Source of the DNA: Metamycoplasma sp051549855
GTDB lineage: Bacteria; Bacillota_I; Bacilli_A; Mycoplasmatales; Metamycoplasmataceae
Direction: 5' to 3'
Assembly: GCF_051549855.1 (NCBI RefSeq)
Contig: NZ_CP196080.1
Span: 62,001 to 126,000 of the forward strand
Length of the DNA: 64,000 bases
Below, in pieces: positions 10,465 through 21,483 of this stretch. Within the stretch, counting starts at the first letter, position 1. Every line of letters begins with the position of its first letter. The position numbers and the translations under genes are program-made. The notes beneath the pieces were generated by a model, which saw only the letters and a list, made by a program, of their open reading frames with translations, had not been told where the DNA came from and made no database searches.

Positions 10465-10611
10465 ATTTAAATTATATATTTGTATATTACTGTATTTTGA
10501 CTTTTGATATGAACAACATCATTGAATACAAAGAAAAAAAGCGATTTTTGTGATATTTGAATGAACTATCTTAACTTATTTCGTCTAATTTTATCAAGAA
10601 ATACATTGTGT

Positions 10612-10642
10612 AAAAAAAAGAGCAAAAACACTTGTTTTGCTC
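10612..10642 (-). terminator. Terminator after the HAD phosphatase gene
   Basis: Minus-strand hairpin GAGCAAAA-CAAGTG-TTTTTGCTC followed by eight T. Confidence 0.85.
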
Positions 10643-10651
10643 GAAAAATTA

Positions 10652-11446
10652 TTATTTTGCATTAATTAGTTTTTTTAATATTTTAGAAACTCCGGCTTTT
10701 TTATAGTGCGCACCGATTTCTGTTGCAAGGTTTTTTAGCTGTGGGCTTGAATTTTTCATCGCAATCAAAGCACCCAAATACTGTTTTGCACTGGCATCAT
10801 TCATACTATCGCCTAAATGCACGGCTTTTTGTGGGTCAATATTTTTTAAAGCACAAACATAGCTGTCAGCAAAGCCTTTTGAGGCTTCAATATCATTTAT
10901 TTCTAGCGCTTTATTGTTTGCAGTCATTGCGACATTAATGTTTGGAACATATTTAAGTAATTTCTTTTGCAAAAGTGCCAATTTTTTTGTTGAGAAGCTT
11001 AAAACTAAAATTTTAGTAACATCATCTTGTTTTGGCATTTTGTTGTAAGTGGCAACATATATTTTCTTTTTGAAAACAGGAATCATTTTGGCAAACAGGT
11101 TATTTGAATAAATCGTTGAACTTGAATTTACAATAAACGAGAATTTATCTTCAATCAAAATCTTAATAATTTGATTGAATTTTTCATCGTTGATAGTAAT
11201 TTTTCTAATTATTGTTCCTGTTTTGTCGAAAATTATTGCTCCATTTTGAGCTATTCCGTAGTCTAAACCAAGAGTATTTGTTATTTGCAACAGGTTTTCG
11301 TTAAAAGCACGACCAGTAGAAATAAAGCAAGGTACAGACTTGTTAATTTCTTTGATAGTTTCTATGTTCTCTTGTGAAATTGTTGATTTTTTATCAACCA
11401 ATGTTCCGTCAAGATCTAAAAATATAGCTTTTGGTTGGAAATTCAT
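10652..11446 (-). CDS. HAD-superfamily Cof-type phosphatase
   Basis: A protein of 264 residues. Motif I is FLDLDGTLVD (residues 10-19, nucleophile Asp first), motif II ISTGRA, and motif III/IV is K-ISA-type: ASKGFADS followed by HLGDSMNDASAKQ. This is the Cof/type IIB class of cytosolic HAD phosphatases, which dephosphorylate sugar phosphates, nucleotides or flavin precursors. The exact substrate cannot be read from sequence. Its ATG overlaps the thioredoxin stop (TAATG), so the two are translationally coupled and share one terminator. Confidence 0.9.
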   Translation of the reverse strand: MNFQPKAIFLDLDGTLVDKKSTISQENIETIKEINKSVPCFISTGRAFNENLLQITNTLGLDYGIAQNGAIIFDKTGTIIRKITINDEKFNQIIKILIEDKFSFIVNSSSTIYSNNLFAKMIPVFKKKIYVATYNKMPKQDDVTKILVLSFSTKKLALLQKKLLKYVPNINVAMTANNKALEINDIEASKGFADSYVCALKNIDPQKAVHLGDSMNDASAKQYLGALIAMKNSSPQLKNLATEIGAHYKKAGVSKILKKLINAK

Positions 11447-11751
11447 TAGAATCCTGCAATTTTTTCTAATTTATCAACTGTGTTATACCCTACTCCACCG
11501 AATTTTTGAATGTTATCTTCAAAAACAAAGTAAGCAGGAATTGAGTTGATTGATCATTGTCTTGCTAAGTCTCTATTTTCATCAACATCCACTGTTAGAA
11601 CATTAACTTCTGGGTGTTTTTCAGCAAATTTTTGAACTTCTGGTTTTAACATAACACACATTCCACATCAGTCAGCTGAAAATAGAATGAATGTTTTCCC
11701 TTTTAAGTTTTTGATGTCTAAATCATTAGCATTTTCGATTTTTTTGATCAT
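11446..11751 (-). CDS. trxA: Thioredoxin
   Basis: A protein of 101 residues, the usual thioredoxin length. FILFSADWCGMCVMLKPEVQKFA holds the redox site W-C-G-M-C; the Trp is encoded by TGA, direct evidence for the mycoplasma code. Downstream are VNVLTVDVDENRDLARQW and the cis-Pro region INSIPAYFVF, then GGVGYNTVDKLEK. The active site has Met where most thioredoxins have Pro (CGPC), which should shift the redox potential. It reduces cytosolic disulfides, normally with thioredoxin reductase, which is not in this window. An AAGGAG site lies upstream. Confidence 0.92.
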
Positions 11752-11861
11752 AATTTTACTCTCCTTTTTAGGGTTATAAATAATATGTTAAATTATATTA
11801 CACAAAAGCAAAAAAGTTATTTTTCAGTAAAAAAACGAGTGCTTTTGCATTTTTTTGTCTT

Positions 11862-13301
11862 TTAATATGCTTTAGCAAAAATTACATTACGTTTTGTTTC
11901 GCTTCCAGTAACAGGACAAGTGCAATTTTTATTTGTTGGGATAGGATCTTCAAATGGGATACAACGTGCAGTGGCTCCTGTTTCTTCTTGAATTTTGGCT
12001 TCAGCTTCTTCACAACCACAAAATGGCATCATTACCCATTTGTTTTCGGCAATAAGTTTTTTAAATTCTTCGTAGTCTTCAGTGAATACAATATTTTCAA
12101 TCATTCTATTGTAGGCTGAGTTGTAAAGGTTGTTATGAACATCTTCTAAAAGAGTCTTAACTGTTTTCTTAAGATTAGAATCAAATGCAACTTCAATCTT
12201 TTGTAATGTATCACGACGAACAAGAAGCATTTTTCTTTCTTTAGCTTCGTTTGAACCGATTTCAATTCTCAAAGGAGTACCATGGATCTCACTGTTTGCA
12301 GCCTTGAAACCAAGACCTTTTTCACTTGAATCTACTTTTACTCTTCAGCTTTTAGCAAGAACTGAACGAACTTGTTCTGCCATTTTTTTAACCTCAGGAT
12401 CTTTATGTCCGAAAATTTCTAGAATATCAATTTGAGTCGGTGCCACTTTCGGTGGGATGATAATTCCATGATCATCTCCATGCGCCATTATTAATGCGCC
12501 CAATAATCTAGTTGTTACTCCTCAGCTAGTTCCATAAGCATGTTCCCTTTTATTTTCTTTATTTTTAAAGGTTATATCAAATGCTTTAGTAAAGTTTTGA
12601 GCAAGATAATGGCTTGTTCCTGCTTGTAATGCTCTACCATCTTTCATCATTGCTTCAATTGTGTATGTAGAACATGCTCCACTAAATTTTTCACGCGGAG
12701 TTTTCTTTCCTTGAATAACCGGAATTGCAAGATAATTTTTTAAGAACTTAGCATAAACTTTTAGCATTGTACGAGTCAATTTTCTTGCTTCAATTGCATT
12801 ATTGTGAACTGTGTGTCCTTCTTGTCATAAGAATTCAGTAGTTCTTAAGAAAGGGTTAGTTGTTTTTTCTCATCTCACAACATTAGCTCACTGGTTATAA
12901 ACTAAAGGCAAGTCATTATAACTTTCAACTTCATTTTTGAAATACTCATTGAATAAGACTTCACTAGTGGGACGGATGTAATAGTTTTCGCTTAATTTTT
13001 TGTCTCCAACATGAGTTACTGTGGCCAATTCAGGACTAAAACCTTCGACATGTTCTTTTTCGCGATTGATTAAACTTTCTGGAATAAGTAAAGGAAAGTA
13101 CACATTTTGTACTCCTAGTTTTTTAAATTCATTGTCTAGATTTCTTTGAATGTTTTCTCAAATTCCGTAAGAAAGCGGTTTGAAAATGATGCTACCTCTA
13201 ACTTGAGTGTAACTTATTAGATCTCCGTTTTTAATAACATCTAAATATCATTTTGAAAAATCTTCTTTTAATGGGGTAATTTTGTCTATTTTTTTTGCCA
13301 T
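11862..13301 (-). CDS. proS: Prolyl-tRNA synthetase
   Basis: A protein of 479 residues, class II synthetase of the short, eukaryote/archaea-like form used by mycoplasmas. Start MAKKIDKITPLKEDFSKWY; motif 2 region YIRPTSEVLFNEYF and QWANVVRWEKTTNPFLRTTEFLWQEGHT; then FSGACSTYTIEAMMKDGRALQAGTSHYLAQNF and the class II motif 3 region GLGFKAANSEIHGTPLRIEIG. A zinc-type Cys cluster is seen near the end (FCGCEEAEAKI, NCTCPVTG). Charges tRNA-Pro with proline and ATP. Divergently oriented from the AhpD-like gene. Confidence 0.95.
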
Positions 13302-13480
13302 ATTTATTACTTTCTATTTAATATTATTTGTATGGTTCATTGAATTAAATTATATTAGAAATTGGTCAAAAATCAAGTCTAAATGTAGTTTTGAAATACT
13401 GGTTGAATATGATTGCTTTATTCAAAAAGTGTGTTTTTGCTTTAAAATTTAGGTATAAATGTAATTTTTTGGAGGAAGTT

Positions 13481-13801
13481 ATGGACAAAAAGAAAAGTGG
13501 TTATGAAACTTTAGTCGAAAAAAGACCAGAATTTGTTAAAGCATTCAGTGAACTTACAAAAGTGCTTTATTCTGCCAATTACTTAGATGAAAAGACTAAA
13601 GAACTAGTTGCTGTTGGAGTAGCAGTTTCAAAAAGATGTAAACCATGCATGAAAGCACACATCAAAAAAGCCTATATAGCTGGTGCTAATTACGAAGAAA
13701 TTTTGGATGCAGCATTGGTTCCTGTTGGTTTCGGTGGAGGTCCTGTTTATAGTTCGGTAGTGAACGACGTAATGGAACTTTTGGAAGAGTTAGAAAAATA
13801 A
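13481..13801 (+). CDS. AhpD-like / carboxymuconolactone decarboxylase-family protein
   Basis: A protein of 106 residues. I chose the ATG at 13481 because GGAGGAAG lies directly before it; the same frame extends 30 codons upstream without such a site. The CMD-family core reads LDEKTKELVAVGVAVSKRCKPCMKAHIKKAYIAGANYEEILDAALVPVGFGGGP, with the CxxC-x3-H redox motif (CKPCMKAH) of AhpD-type peroxidase reductases. It probably reduces peroxides or disulfides in the cytosol; the physiological partner is unknown. Single gene with its own strong terminator. Confidence 0.88.
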   Translation: MDKKKSGYETLVEKRPEFVKAFSELTKVLYSANYLDEKTKELVAVGVAVSKRCKPCMKAHIKKAYIAGANYEEILDAALVPVGFGGGPVYSSVVNDVMELLEELEK

Positions 13802-13807
13802 TTTTGT

Positions 13808-13843
13808 ATCGAGCAAACACTGCTCGATTTTTTTTTTTTTTTT
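13808..13843 (+). terminator. Terminator after the AhpD-like gene
   Basis: Hairpin ATCGAGCA-AACAC-TGCTCGAT followed by a run of 15 T. Confidence 0.95.
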
Positions 13844-13941
13844 GTCTTGAAACACTACTAAATATACTAAAAAATAACTTGGAGATTAATTTACGTTACT
13901 TTTTTGAAAAAACTTAAAAAATAAAATAGACTCAATTTGTA

Positions 13942-13968
13942 CAAAAAAAACACAGCATTGCGCCGTGT
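13942..13968 (-). terminator. Terminator of the opp-hydrolase operon
   Basis: Minus-strand hairpin ACACGGC-GCAAT-GCTGTGT followed by eight T, about 60 bases after the hydrolase stop. Confidence 0.8.
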
Positions 13969-14029
13969 TGTAAATAATAAGTACTGTTCAAATAAGCTTT
14001 TAAGCATTATGTTTTTTTGCCTTTGTTAA

Positions 14030-14833
14030 TTAATTTGCGTAGAAATCTTTGAGAGTATCAATAAAATTGTCAAAGTCTTCCAATCATATTGAATGTCCTG
14101 CTTTTTGAAATTCGAAAACTTGAACATCTTTGTTAACACTGTGGTAATAATTTGCAATATTAGCAAAATCAATTATTCCATCATAAGCACCAATGAAAAG
14201 ACCTACTGGCATTTTTGCGTTTTTAATTCCTTCGTCAATTCTATCCATATTTTCTAAACTTGGCAAGATTCTACCAAGGGCATAGATGTTTCTTAATTCT
14301 TCCTGGTGAGTTGCAAAATATTTATCCATTTGTTTTAATTTGTTTTCATCATTTAGCAATTTTGAAGGATCATAATAGCAAAGGTTAACTAGTTTCTTTC
14401 ATTCTTCAGTATTCAATGGAAAGAAGCATTCGTCAAATTCTTTTACTCTTGTTAATCCAGAACGTGACATTGGCCCCACAAGAGCAATCTTTTTGATTTT
14501 TTTACTGTTTTTCAACACAGCTGACATTGAAATTCCTCCACCCATTGAGTGTCCGAATAGATAAAGATTGTCAACATTAATTTCTTTAATTCAAGCATCA
14601 AAAATATCACAAAAAGTTAGAAACTTCATGACTTCCGGTTTGTATTGACTTTTACCACTTGCTAGCATGTTTAAGCCTCAAATGTTGTACTCATTTGCAA
14701 ATGAATTAAACAAAGGTTCAAAGAAAGCAAATTCCGAACCAAAACCATGAACAAAAATTAAGTTTTTATCCTTCTTGTTATCAATGTGCAAATATTCAAG
14801 TTCTAAATCATTTCATTTAAAAGTTTTAATCAT
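14030..14833 (-). CDS. Alpha/beta hydrolase
   Basis: A protein of 267 residues of the alpha/beta-hydrolase fold. Oxyanion-hole motif FVHGFGSE (about 27-34), nucleophile elbow LFGHSMGGG (Ser near residue 95), acid GAYDGIIDF and catalytic His in KAGHSIW near the C-terminus, so the triad looks complete. No signal peptide, so cytosolic. Likely an esterase or lipase-like enzyme; several mycoplasmas have such paralogs for phospholipid or triacylglycerol breakdown, but the substrate cannot be read here. It begins 10 bases after the oppC stop, in the place where oppD would be expected. Confidence 0.88.
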
Positions 14834-14842
14834 TTTTACTCC

Positions 14843-15919
14843 TTAATTGTTATCAACTACTCTTGCTATTTGAATGGCTAAAAGTTGATTTGTTATCAAG
14901 AAAATAAATAAATATAAAGTTGGAAAGACAATTTGCCACATATTCTTAGCGCGATCAGTTCAATTTTCTTTGAATAGTGAAGCAATATTTCAATTGATTG
15001 TAAAACCTAGAAAACTTATTGTTGCTAACAGGAAAATAATATATCCCAATCTTCTTGCAAATAAAATGAGTATTCTTCCAAAAATCGCTCACAAAATGTG
15101 AACATAAACAATTCTTAAAACCGATGCATTCATTGCTATCAAAGCTTTTACATATTCTTTATTTCATTCTTCTTCAGCATAAGAAGCAGCTCAGTAAGTT
15201 AGTCTTACCGATCCAGTTACAATGATTGCTACAATTACTCCAGTAATTGAATTTCATATTACAAGCGAAATCAAAATATACATAATGTCAGGAATAGCAA
15301 CAATTGAACCAAGTGATTTTTTGATAAATGATCTTAATTGACTCTGTTTTCTTGCTAAAAATATTCCACAGCTAAAACCAAAAAACATTTCTACAACAAA
15401 ACACAACATCGCACAACCAAAAGAATAGAAAAACAATTTTAAACTATGAACTAAAACGTCATAACCATTTCTATCAGTCCCTAGTAATGCATAACGGTAG
15501 TCATGTTTAGCTTGAGAACTAAAGAATTGATCTAAATTAAAAACTAAATACTCCCTTTGCAAATTGTTAGTTATAAAGGTATGATAAATGTGATTATCTT
15601 CTTTACTTACTATTGAGTAAATAGTTTGATAAATATTGTCAGATTCTCTTTTTTCAATTGTGTAAAGTAAAGGATTATCTTTTGACACGGTGATATGTGC
15701 TGTTATGTTTTTATCTAAGTTCAAATTAGCAAATTCTTCATATGGAGAAGAGTTTAAAAAGATATTTATGAAACTAATAAATATCATCAAAAGTCAAATT
15801 ATCAATAAAAAGACTGCTATTTTATTGCTAAAAAATCTTTTAAAGTAACTTTGCTTCTTACCAACAATATCGAGATTGTGCTTGCGTTGCGATGCAAAGC
15901 GAAAAAGTGATTTTTCCAT
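14843..15919 (-). CDS. oppC: Oligopeptide ABC transporter permease OppC
   Basis: A protein of 358 residues. It starts MEKSLFRFASQRKHN one base after the oppB stop. One N-terminal helix (IAVFLLIIWLLMIFISFINIF) is followed by a ~110-residue extracellular segment, unusually long for OppC, then LLGTDRNGYDVLVHSLKLFFYSFG, the conserved GTD..GRD-type segment of DppC/OppC, and four to five membrane helices. The cytoplasmic EAA-like loop (AASYAEEEWNKEYVKALIAMNASVLRIVYVHILW) should contact the ATPases. With OppB it forms the channel for peptides delivered by OppA. Confidence 0.85.
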
Positions 15920-15920
15920 T

Positions 15921-16916
15921 CTAATCCTTTGCAAATGGGTTAATTGATAATTTGATAGTTTCTGTGATTAATAGTGAGCTTAAATACGTAACTGATAAAA
16001 AGGCAACTAAATAGCAAAGTGCTTCATTGTGATAGGTGGCGATAACTGAATATAAATATTTTCAAGTTCCTGGCACAGCATAATAACTTTCTAAAAAGAT
16101 ACTTGCAATGAAAAGTGACAATATTTCAAAAGGAATCAGTGTCAATACTGGACTAATTGAGTTTTTAATTACAACTTTTCAGTATTTTTGTCAACCATTC
16201 ATTCCTAATGTTGTGGCATGTAAATAGTAACTTGAATTAAGAACTTTAATTGTTTCACTTCTTGTCACTTGCACAATTGAAGACATCGAAATAAGACTAA
16301 GACTGAGTATTGGCAACAAATAGGTTGAAAACTTGTGTACGTCAAAATCAATAATCATTGATGTCTCTGAAAACAATAAATTGATGATTGGAATTAATAT
16401 CAATAAAGAAATCGAAATGAAAATGATAACTCCAAAATTTATTAAATAGTCAGTAGCTTTGTTTCTTTTGTATGCTGCAAGCAAACCTAGGCAATAACCA
16501 ATTATTAGGCTTATTAATAAACTTATTAAACCAATTGTGTAGCTGTAACGATTTTGTGTGATTCAGTAGTTACTTAGTTTCAAATTTTCTTGGTTTAAGA
16601 CACCAATTGATTGATCTAGAACCTGAAAATTAAGAAAATTAAAAGTAAAGAGCCTTCCAATATATTGGAAGACTTTTTGTGCCAAAGGTTTATCCAGTTG
16701 ATAGATTTCTAACAGTCTTTCATACCCTGTTTGATCCGGCGCCATTGACATTTTTTCAATGTCTAAAGGTACTGGGTGAAAAGCAGTAGTTAGGGTATAG
16801 ATGATGATGTTAATAAGAAATAGAATGATTAAACTTAAGGCTATTTTAGTGACAAAATTTCAAAAATAATGTTGTCTATTTTTCCTTTGTAGTATTGATT
16901 TTCATATCTTGTACAT
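15921..16916 (-). CDS. oppB: Oligopeptide ABC transporter permease OppB
   Basis: A protein of 331 residues. The start at 16916 overlaps the end of oppA by 41 bases. N-terminal helix IALSLIILFLINIIIYTLTTAF, then MSMAPDQTGYERLLEIYQLDKPLAQKVFQYIGRLFTFNF (the periplasmic loop of DppB/OppB permeases), then five further helices. The EAA loop is VQVTRSETIKVLNSSYYLHATTLGMNGWQKYWKVVIKNS. End LSINPFAKD. Partner of OppC in the peptide channel. Confidence 0.85.
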
Positions 16917-19704
16917 AATCTATATCATTAAATGCGATTGGAGCAGATAAGTATTTTTGACTATATCTGTAATCTAAGTTATTTAAACTTGGAATTCATT
17001 TTTCTAAGTTCATTTCTACCCCTCTTCAGGTATTTAGTTCTCTCAGTAGTTGCACAACTTGTTCGTTAGTTACAGTTTTTAAATAATCACGAGCAAGTTT
17101 AGCAGCCTCAGTAATATTGTCGATTGAGAAAATTCCTTTCGAAGCATCATATTTATATGCAGGCCCACCTAGTCCTCTATATGAATATGCTTTTAGATCA
17201 TCTATTCAAATTCCCCTTAAATATAAGTTTCTTTCTTCATATGAGTTCATTTTGTCTAGATCATTTCAAGTTAGAGGTTTAAATTGCGCTTCTAGATTTT
17301 TATCTGCAGCATTCGGTTTGTAAATTTCGTTCATTTTGAAGTTTCCGTTGTCGAATTGTTTCTTCATAAATTTAGCGAAATTGGTTAGTTCTGGGAAGTT
17401 TTGAGCAAGTGGTGATTTGTTTCCTTTATCAGCATCAGCAAATAATTGGAATAATGGGAACATACTTTGTCCAATTGCGTGAGTAATTTTATCTAGGTAT
17501 GAAGCTTGAGAGTCATCTTCATAGTTAAGAACTAAATGTTGTGAAATAGTGTTAGCTCCTGTACCATTGTCAGCTCCAAAAATTTTCACAATATCTTCGT
17601 TAGTGTTTAATTTCTTGAAAACTGGATCTAAACGACTGTCTAAGTCTTTAATTACTTGAATCATGTCATTGTATGCTTTTTCTTCCGCTGTGTTAACAAC
17701 TGAGCTGTTGTAGATGTATCAAGTAATTTTTTGGTCGCTTGACAATGAATTTTCTTTGTAGAAATCATCTAGTAATTTTTTCATTGCTGGTTTAATTGAG
17801 TCAAAATATATTGATTTTGTGTCATTTTTGTATGCGTTGTTAGCTGTTAATGTTAATTTATTTCCTTGTGCATCAATAGCGATTAAATCATTGATGATAT
17901 CTTTCGCATCACGAGGTGTTTTGTATTGCGATGTCTCTTGGTCTGTTCCACCAATTTTGGCATCAGGCGCTGCACCATTTAATCATAGATCCACATTTGC
18001 ATCAGGGTTAAGTTTTGAAACAATTTGTTGTCAGTTGATTGCTTTGTTAATCATTGTTTTAAAACTTGCTGATAATGGGCTTAGAGCACCTTTAGTAATT
18101 GAACGAGTCACGTGATTTAAGTCTGTACCAACATATCCTTTTTGAATTTCATCAATAGAAGCACCATAAACAAGTTTTGCATAATTGTTGTTAAATGCAA
18201 TACTTTCATAGTTTACCTCTGCAACTTTTGTATCATCGTCATATGCGACTCTTGGAGCAGGAGTAAAGTTAAACACGCTCTTGATTGTAGTTTTAGTCTT
18301 TAGGAAATGTTTGAAAGGCACAACTGAGTAGTTTGAAGAGTTTTTATTCAATGCGTCTTTAGTACTTTGGTCTTGAACATCATACGTCATAAACGCATTT
18401 TGACCATTTTTAAAGTTACTGTAATTTCTTGAGTTGTCTGTACTTAAAGAATTGAAAACTATTTGTTTTACTGAATTTTTGCTCTTAGCTCAGTCTTGGT
18501 CTCAGTAATTTGGATTTTGTTTTAGAATGAATTTTGAAGTTGTTGAATCTTTTGATGGAATGTATGCACCAGCATAAAGGTTATTTTCTCAATCTTTTAC
18601 ACCATAGAAATAAATACCTGATGCATGTACAATGTCGTAACCATATGTTTTAACTGTAACATCATATTTTTCTTTAGTTTTCGGATTTTCCATTGTTACT
18701 GTAGACATAGTGTTGTACTCTGGTTTTTGAGCCAATTCCTTAATGTATTGACTTGGGGCAGCTGCAAAAATGTTTGAGTTAATAAACATTAAGTTTCAGT
18801 AATTAAAAATATCTTTTTGTTGTTTGAAATCTTCGTCTATTTCTAGAACTAAACTATTGTCTTTAACAGCATTCACTGGAGCATATGTCGTTTTGTCGTA
18901 TGCTCTAAATTTTTCGCTACTAATTCCATTTATTTCCATTAGTTGATTGTGAGTGAATAGTTGTTTTCCGAAACGTTCAATTGGGCTAACTCCTGTAACA
19001 GATTGAATATTTTTATCAACTGCTTTAGCTTGATCTGGAGTTCCATTATATCCAGCTTCTTGACGTTGGAAACGTCCTTGGAAGTATGAACGTAAGTATG
19101 AGTATCAGAAGTCTTCTGCTACCACTTTATATTGTGTTTTGTTGCCATCAGCATCTGTTCAATAAACATCGTCACGAACTTGAATAGAAATTTTGTTTGC
19201 GGCACGCATGTCTTGTATAAATTGTTCTGAGTTGATTGAACGTGAATCTGAAGATTTTTGATATTCATATGGGTTGGTGTCTGATGTTGATAGTTCATAG
19301 TCGTCTTTGTCATAAACTTTTTGACTACCATCTTCTAAAGTAATAGTAATTGATTTTGCCAATTCAAATTTGTAGGCAACTTGTCCTGATTTTTTAAGTG
19401 CTTTAGTTGTTGTATCATATTCTGGTGAAGAAATAGTAATATTTCTAAATAATTGTCCTGAAACAGCTGTTTCTAAAACTGGATTATCTTGATAGTTGAT
19501 GCTTAATTTTGCACTATAGTCTAAAAAGTATGCACCTTGTCTAAGGTTGTCTTTTAAATTAAAAACAACTTCTTTTGAAACTTCTTGTTGCTTGTCATCA
19601 CAAGAAGCAGCAATAAAAGCAACTGATGAAATGGGCAAAGCCATAACTCCTAGCGCTAAAAAGTAACGCTTGGCTTTAAATTTTGATTTAAAAGATTTTT
19701 TCAT
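16876..19704 (-). CDS. oppA: Oligopeptide-binding lipoprotein OppA
   Basis: A protein of 942 residues, much larger than OppA of walled bacteria but normal for mycoplasmas. Signal peptide with lipobox FIAAS-C35, then SBP family 5 features: LFTHNQLMEINGISSEKFRAYDK, GIYFYGVKDWENNLYAGAYIP, FILKQNPNYWDQDWAKSKNSVKQIVFNSLSTDNSRNYSNFKNGQ (the conserved LxxNPxYW region) and a C-terminal Trp-rich domain. It captures peptides at the cell surface for OppBC. In Mycoplasma hominis the OppA homolog also acts as an ecto-ATPase and adhesin; whether that holds here is unknown. AAAGGA-like ribosome site. First gene of oppABC-hydrolase. Confidence 0.9.
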
Positions 19705-19894
19705 TTTTTGTCCTTTTCTTTATAAAAATTGCTTAAAAATTATTTTTTATCCTAGAATACTACACAAAAAATTAAAAATTTAACAAAATAGTCCACTTTT
19801 TTAGCAAAAATGCAATATTTTTGGAAATTTAGTAATTGTTAAAACAAAAAAATAAAAGGGTTAAAATAGAAGCATATTAGTTGGGAGGAGTTGT

Positions 19895-20449
19895 ATGCAA
19901 TATTTTGATCAAGGTATTATTCAAGTTATTACTGGACCAATGTTTAGTGGTAAAAGTGAAGAATTATTAAAAAGAGTAAGAACGTTGGAATATGCCGGTT
20001 ATAAGATGACAATAATTAAGCCAGCAATTGATACAAGATTTGGAAAGGATAACATTGTTTCAAGATCTGGTATAAAACACGAGACACATTCACTACAAGA
20101 TATAAAGGATATTTATCAATTAATAGAAGAAGATACAAATGCCATTATTATTGATGAAGCGCAATTCTTTGGTGATGAAATTGTTGAAATTGTTGACGAT
20201 TTAGCAAACAAAGGATACTTGGTGATTGTTAGTGGTTTAGACCAAGATTATCGTCGCAAACCTTTTAAAAATATGGCGATGATAATGGCGATTGCTGAAA
20301 AAGTTACAAAATTATATGCCGTTTGTGTTGTATGTAAAAATCGTGCTTCTTGTTCTTATCGGACAGTAAATAGCAAAAAAACTATTCTAATTGATGATGA
20401 GTCTTCATACGAAGCACGTTGTCGTAATTGTCACATTCTAAAAAAATAG
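19895..20449 (+). CDS. tdk: Thymidine kinase
   Basis: A protein of 184 residues. P-loop GPMFSGKSEEL (about residues 12-22), Walker B-like IIIDEAQFF, the lasso/substrate region VSGLDQDYRRKPF, and two zinc Cys pairs (CVVC ... CRNC). It phosphorylates thymidine or deoxyuridine with ATP, the salvage route needed by an organism that imports nucleosides; Tmk, encoded 2.5 kb away, does the next step. GGGAGGAG site 6 bases before the ATG. Monocistronic. Confidence 0.96.
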   Translation: MQYFDQGIIQVITGPMFSGKSEELLKRVRTLEYAGYKMTIIKPAIDTRFGKDNIVSRSGIKHETHSLQDIKDIYQLIEEDTNAIIIDEAQFFGDEIVEIVDDLANKGYLVIVSGLDQDYRRKPFKNMAMIMAIAEKVTKLYAVCVVCKNRASCSYRTVNSKKTILIDDESSYEARCRNCHILKK

Positions 20450-20481
20450 TAAAAGAAAAAAATGAGTTGTTGTTTGTAATT

Positions 20482-20505
20482 CACTCCTTGTGGGGTGTTT
20501 TTATT
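20482..20505 (+). terminator. Terminator after tdk
   Basis: Hairpin CACTCC-TTGT-GGGGTG (one G-T pair) followed by TTTTTATTT. Confidence 0.75.
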
Positions 20506-20566
20506 TGCTTAAAAATTAAAAAATAAGTTTTTACCGATTTGCTTGCTTTGAAAATGACATTTTTAA

Positions 20567-20598
20567 TAAAAAAGAGACAGAGTTGATATTACTCTGTC
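20567..20598 (-). terminator. Terminator after tRNA-His
   Basis: Minus-strand hairpin GACAGAGT/ACTCTGTC (loop of 7) followed by TCTTTTTT. Confidence 0.8.
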
Positions 20599-20653
20599 AT
20601 AAATAGTTTAATGTTCTTTATTAAGAAATATTTTGAAAAAAGGTATAAAAAAA

Positions 20654-20730
20654 TGGGGCGAAAGACGGGGATCGAACCCGCGAATGCTGGAGCCACAACC
20701 CAGTGCGTTAGCCACTTCGCCACTTTCGCC
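20654..20730 (-). tRNA. tRNA-His (anticodon GTG)
   Basis: Minus-strand cloverleaf: encoded G at -1 opposite discriminator C, the histidine identity element; acceptor GCGAAAG/CTTTCGC; anticodon stem CTGGG/TCCAG around loop TTGTGGC (anticodon GTG); T arm GCGGG-TTCGATC-CCCGT; encoded CCA. Confidence 0.95.
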
Positions 20731-20769
20731 ATTTATTAAGCTATAAAATTATAGCACAACGTAAGCAAA

Positions 20770-21483
20770 TTAACTCACATTTTTTAAATGGGCGTATTTA
20801 TTGACTTTTTCTTTTTTAACTTCAGGGATATTAAAGACTAAAACGAATTCTCCTTTTGTATTATCTTGAAGCTGTTCTAAAACTTGTTTAGGACTCCCTT
20901 GATAACTAGCTTCGAATTTCTTAGTCATTTCTTTTATTAAATATAGCTCAATATTGTTTCCAAAAACAACATCAAAATCATTCAGTGTAGCTATTAGCTT
21001 ATGTGGTGATACATATGATATGTAGGTATTAGGAGTCAATGTTTTGAAATAATTTATTCTTTGTTGGCTTTTATCTTTTAAAAAACCAATAAAACTGAAT
21101 GTCGAGCTGAAATTAGCTTTTATGAAAGCATGAATTAAAGCAGTAGGTCCTCCAATTACTTCTACATCTACGTCATTTTGTTTGCATAAGCGAACTATTT
21201 CGAATCCTGGATCGCTGACAGCCGGCATTCCAGCATCACTAATCAAAGCAACAGATTTGTTGTCTTGGATCATTTGCAAAACTTTTGGTGCAAAAGTTTT
21301 TTCATTGAAATTATGATAAGCTGAAGTAGGTGTATAAATTTCATAATGTTTCAGTAGCGGTTTCGATGTTCGAGTGTCTTCGCACAATATTAAATCTACT
21401 TCTTTTAAGATTCTTACTGCCCGATAACTAATATCTTCTAGATTACCAATTGGAGTCCCTACTATATATAGTTTATTTTCCAT
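20770..21483 (-). CDS. rsmI: 16S rRNA 2'-O-methyltransferase RsmI
   Basis: A protein of 237 residues from the ATG at 21483 (an ATG three codons upstream is possible). SAM-dependent tetrapyrrole-methylase-fold enzyme: YIVGTPIGNLEDISYRAVRILKEVD at the start, LCEDTRTSKPLL, the SAM region LISDAGMPAVSDPGFEIVRLC and VIGGPTALI. It methylates the ribose of C1402 in 16S rRNA. It overlaps holB by 11 bases; last gene of the dnaX cluster, as in Bacillus (yabC). Confidence 0.95.
   Translation of the reverse strand: MENKLYIVGTPIGNLEDISYRAVRILKEVDLILCEDTRTSKPLLKHYEIYTPTSAYHNFNEKTFAPKVLQMIQDNKSVALISDAGMPAVSDPGFEIVRLCKQNDVDVEVIGGPTALIHAFIKANFSSTFSFIGFLKDKSQQRINYFKTLTPNTYISYVSPHKLIATLNDFDVVFGNNIELYLIKEMTKKFEASYQGSPKQVLEQLQDNTKGEFVLVFNIPEVKKEKVNKYAHLKNVS

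Noticed and set aside
13391..13480. 30-codon N-terminal extension of the AhpD-like protein
   Set aside because: GGAGGAAG directly before the ATG at 13481 and the family length favour the shorter form.
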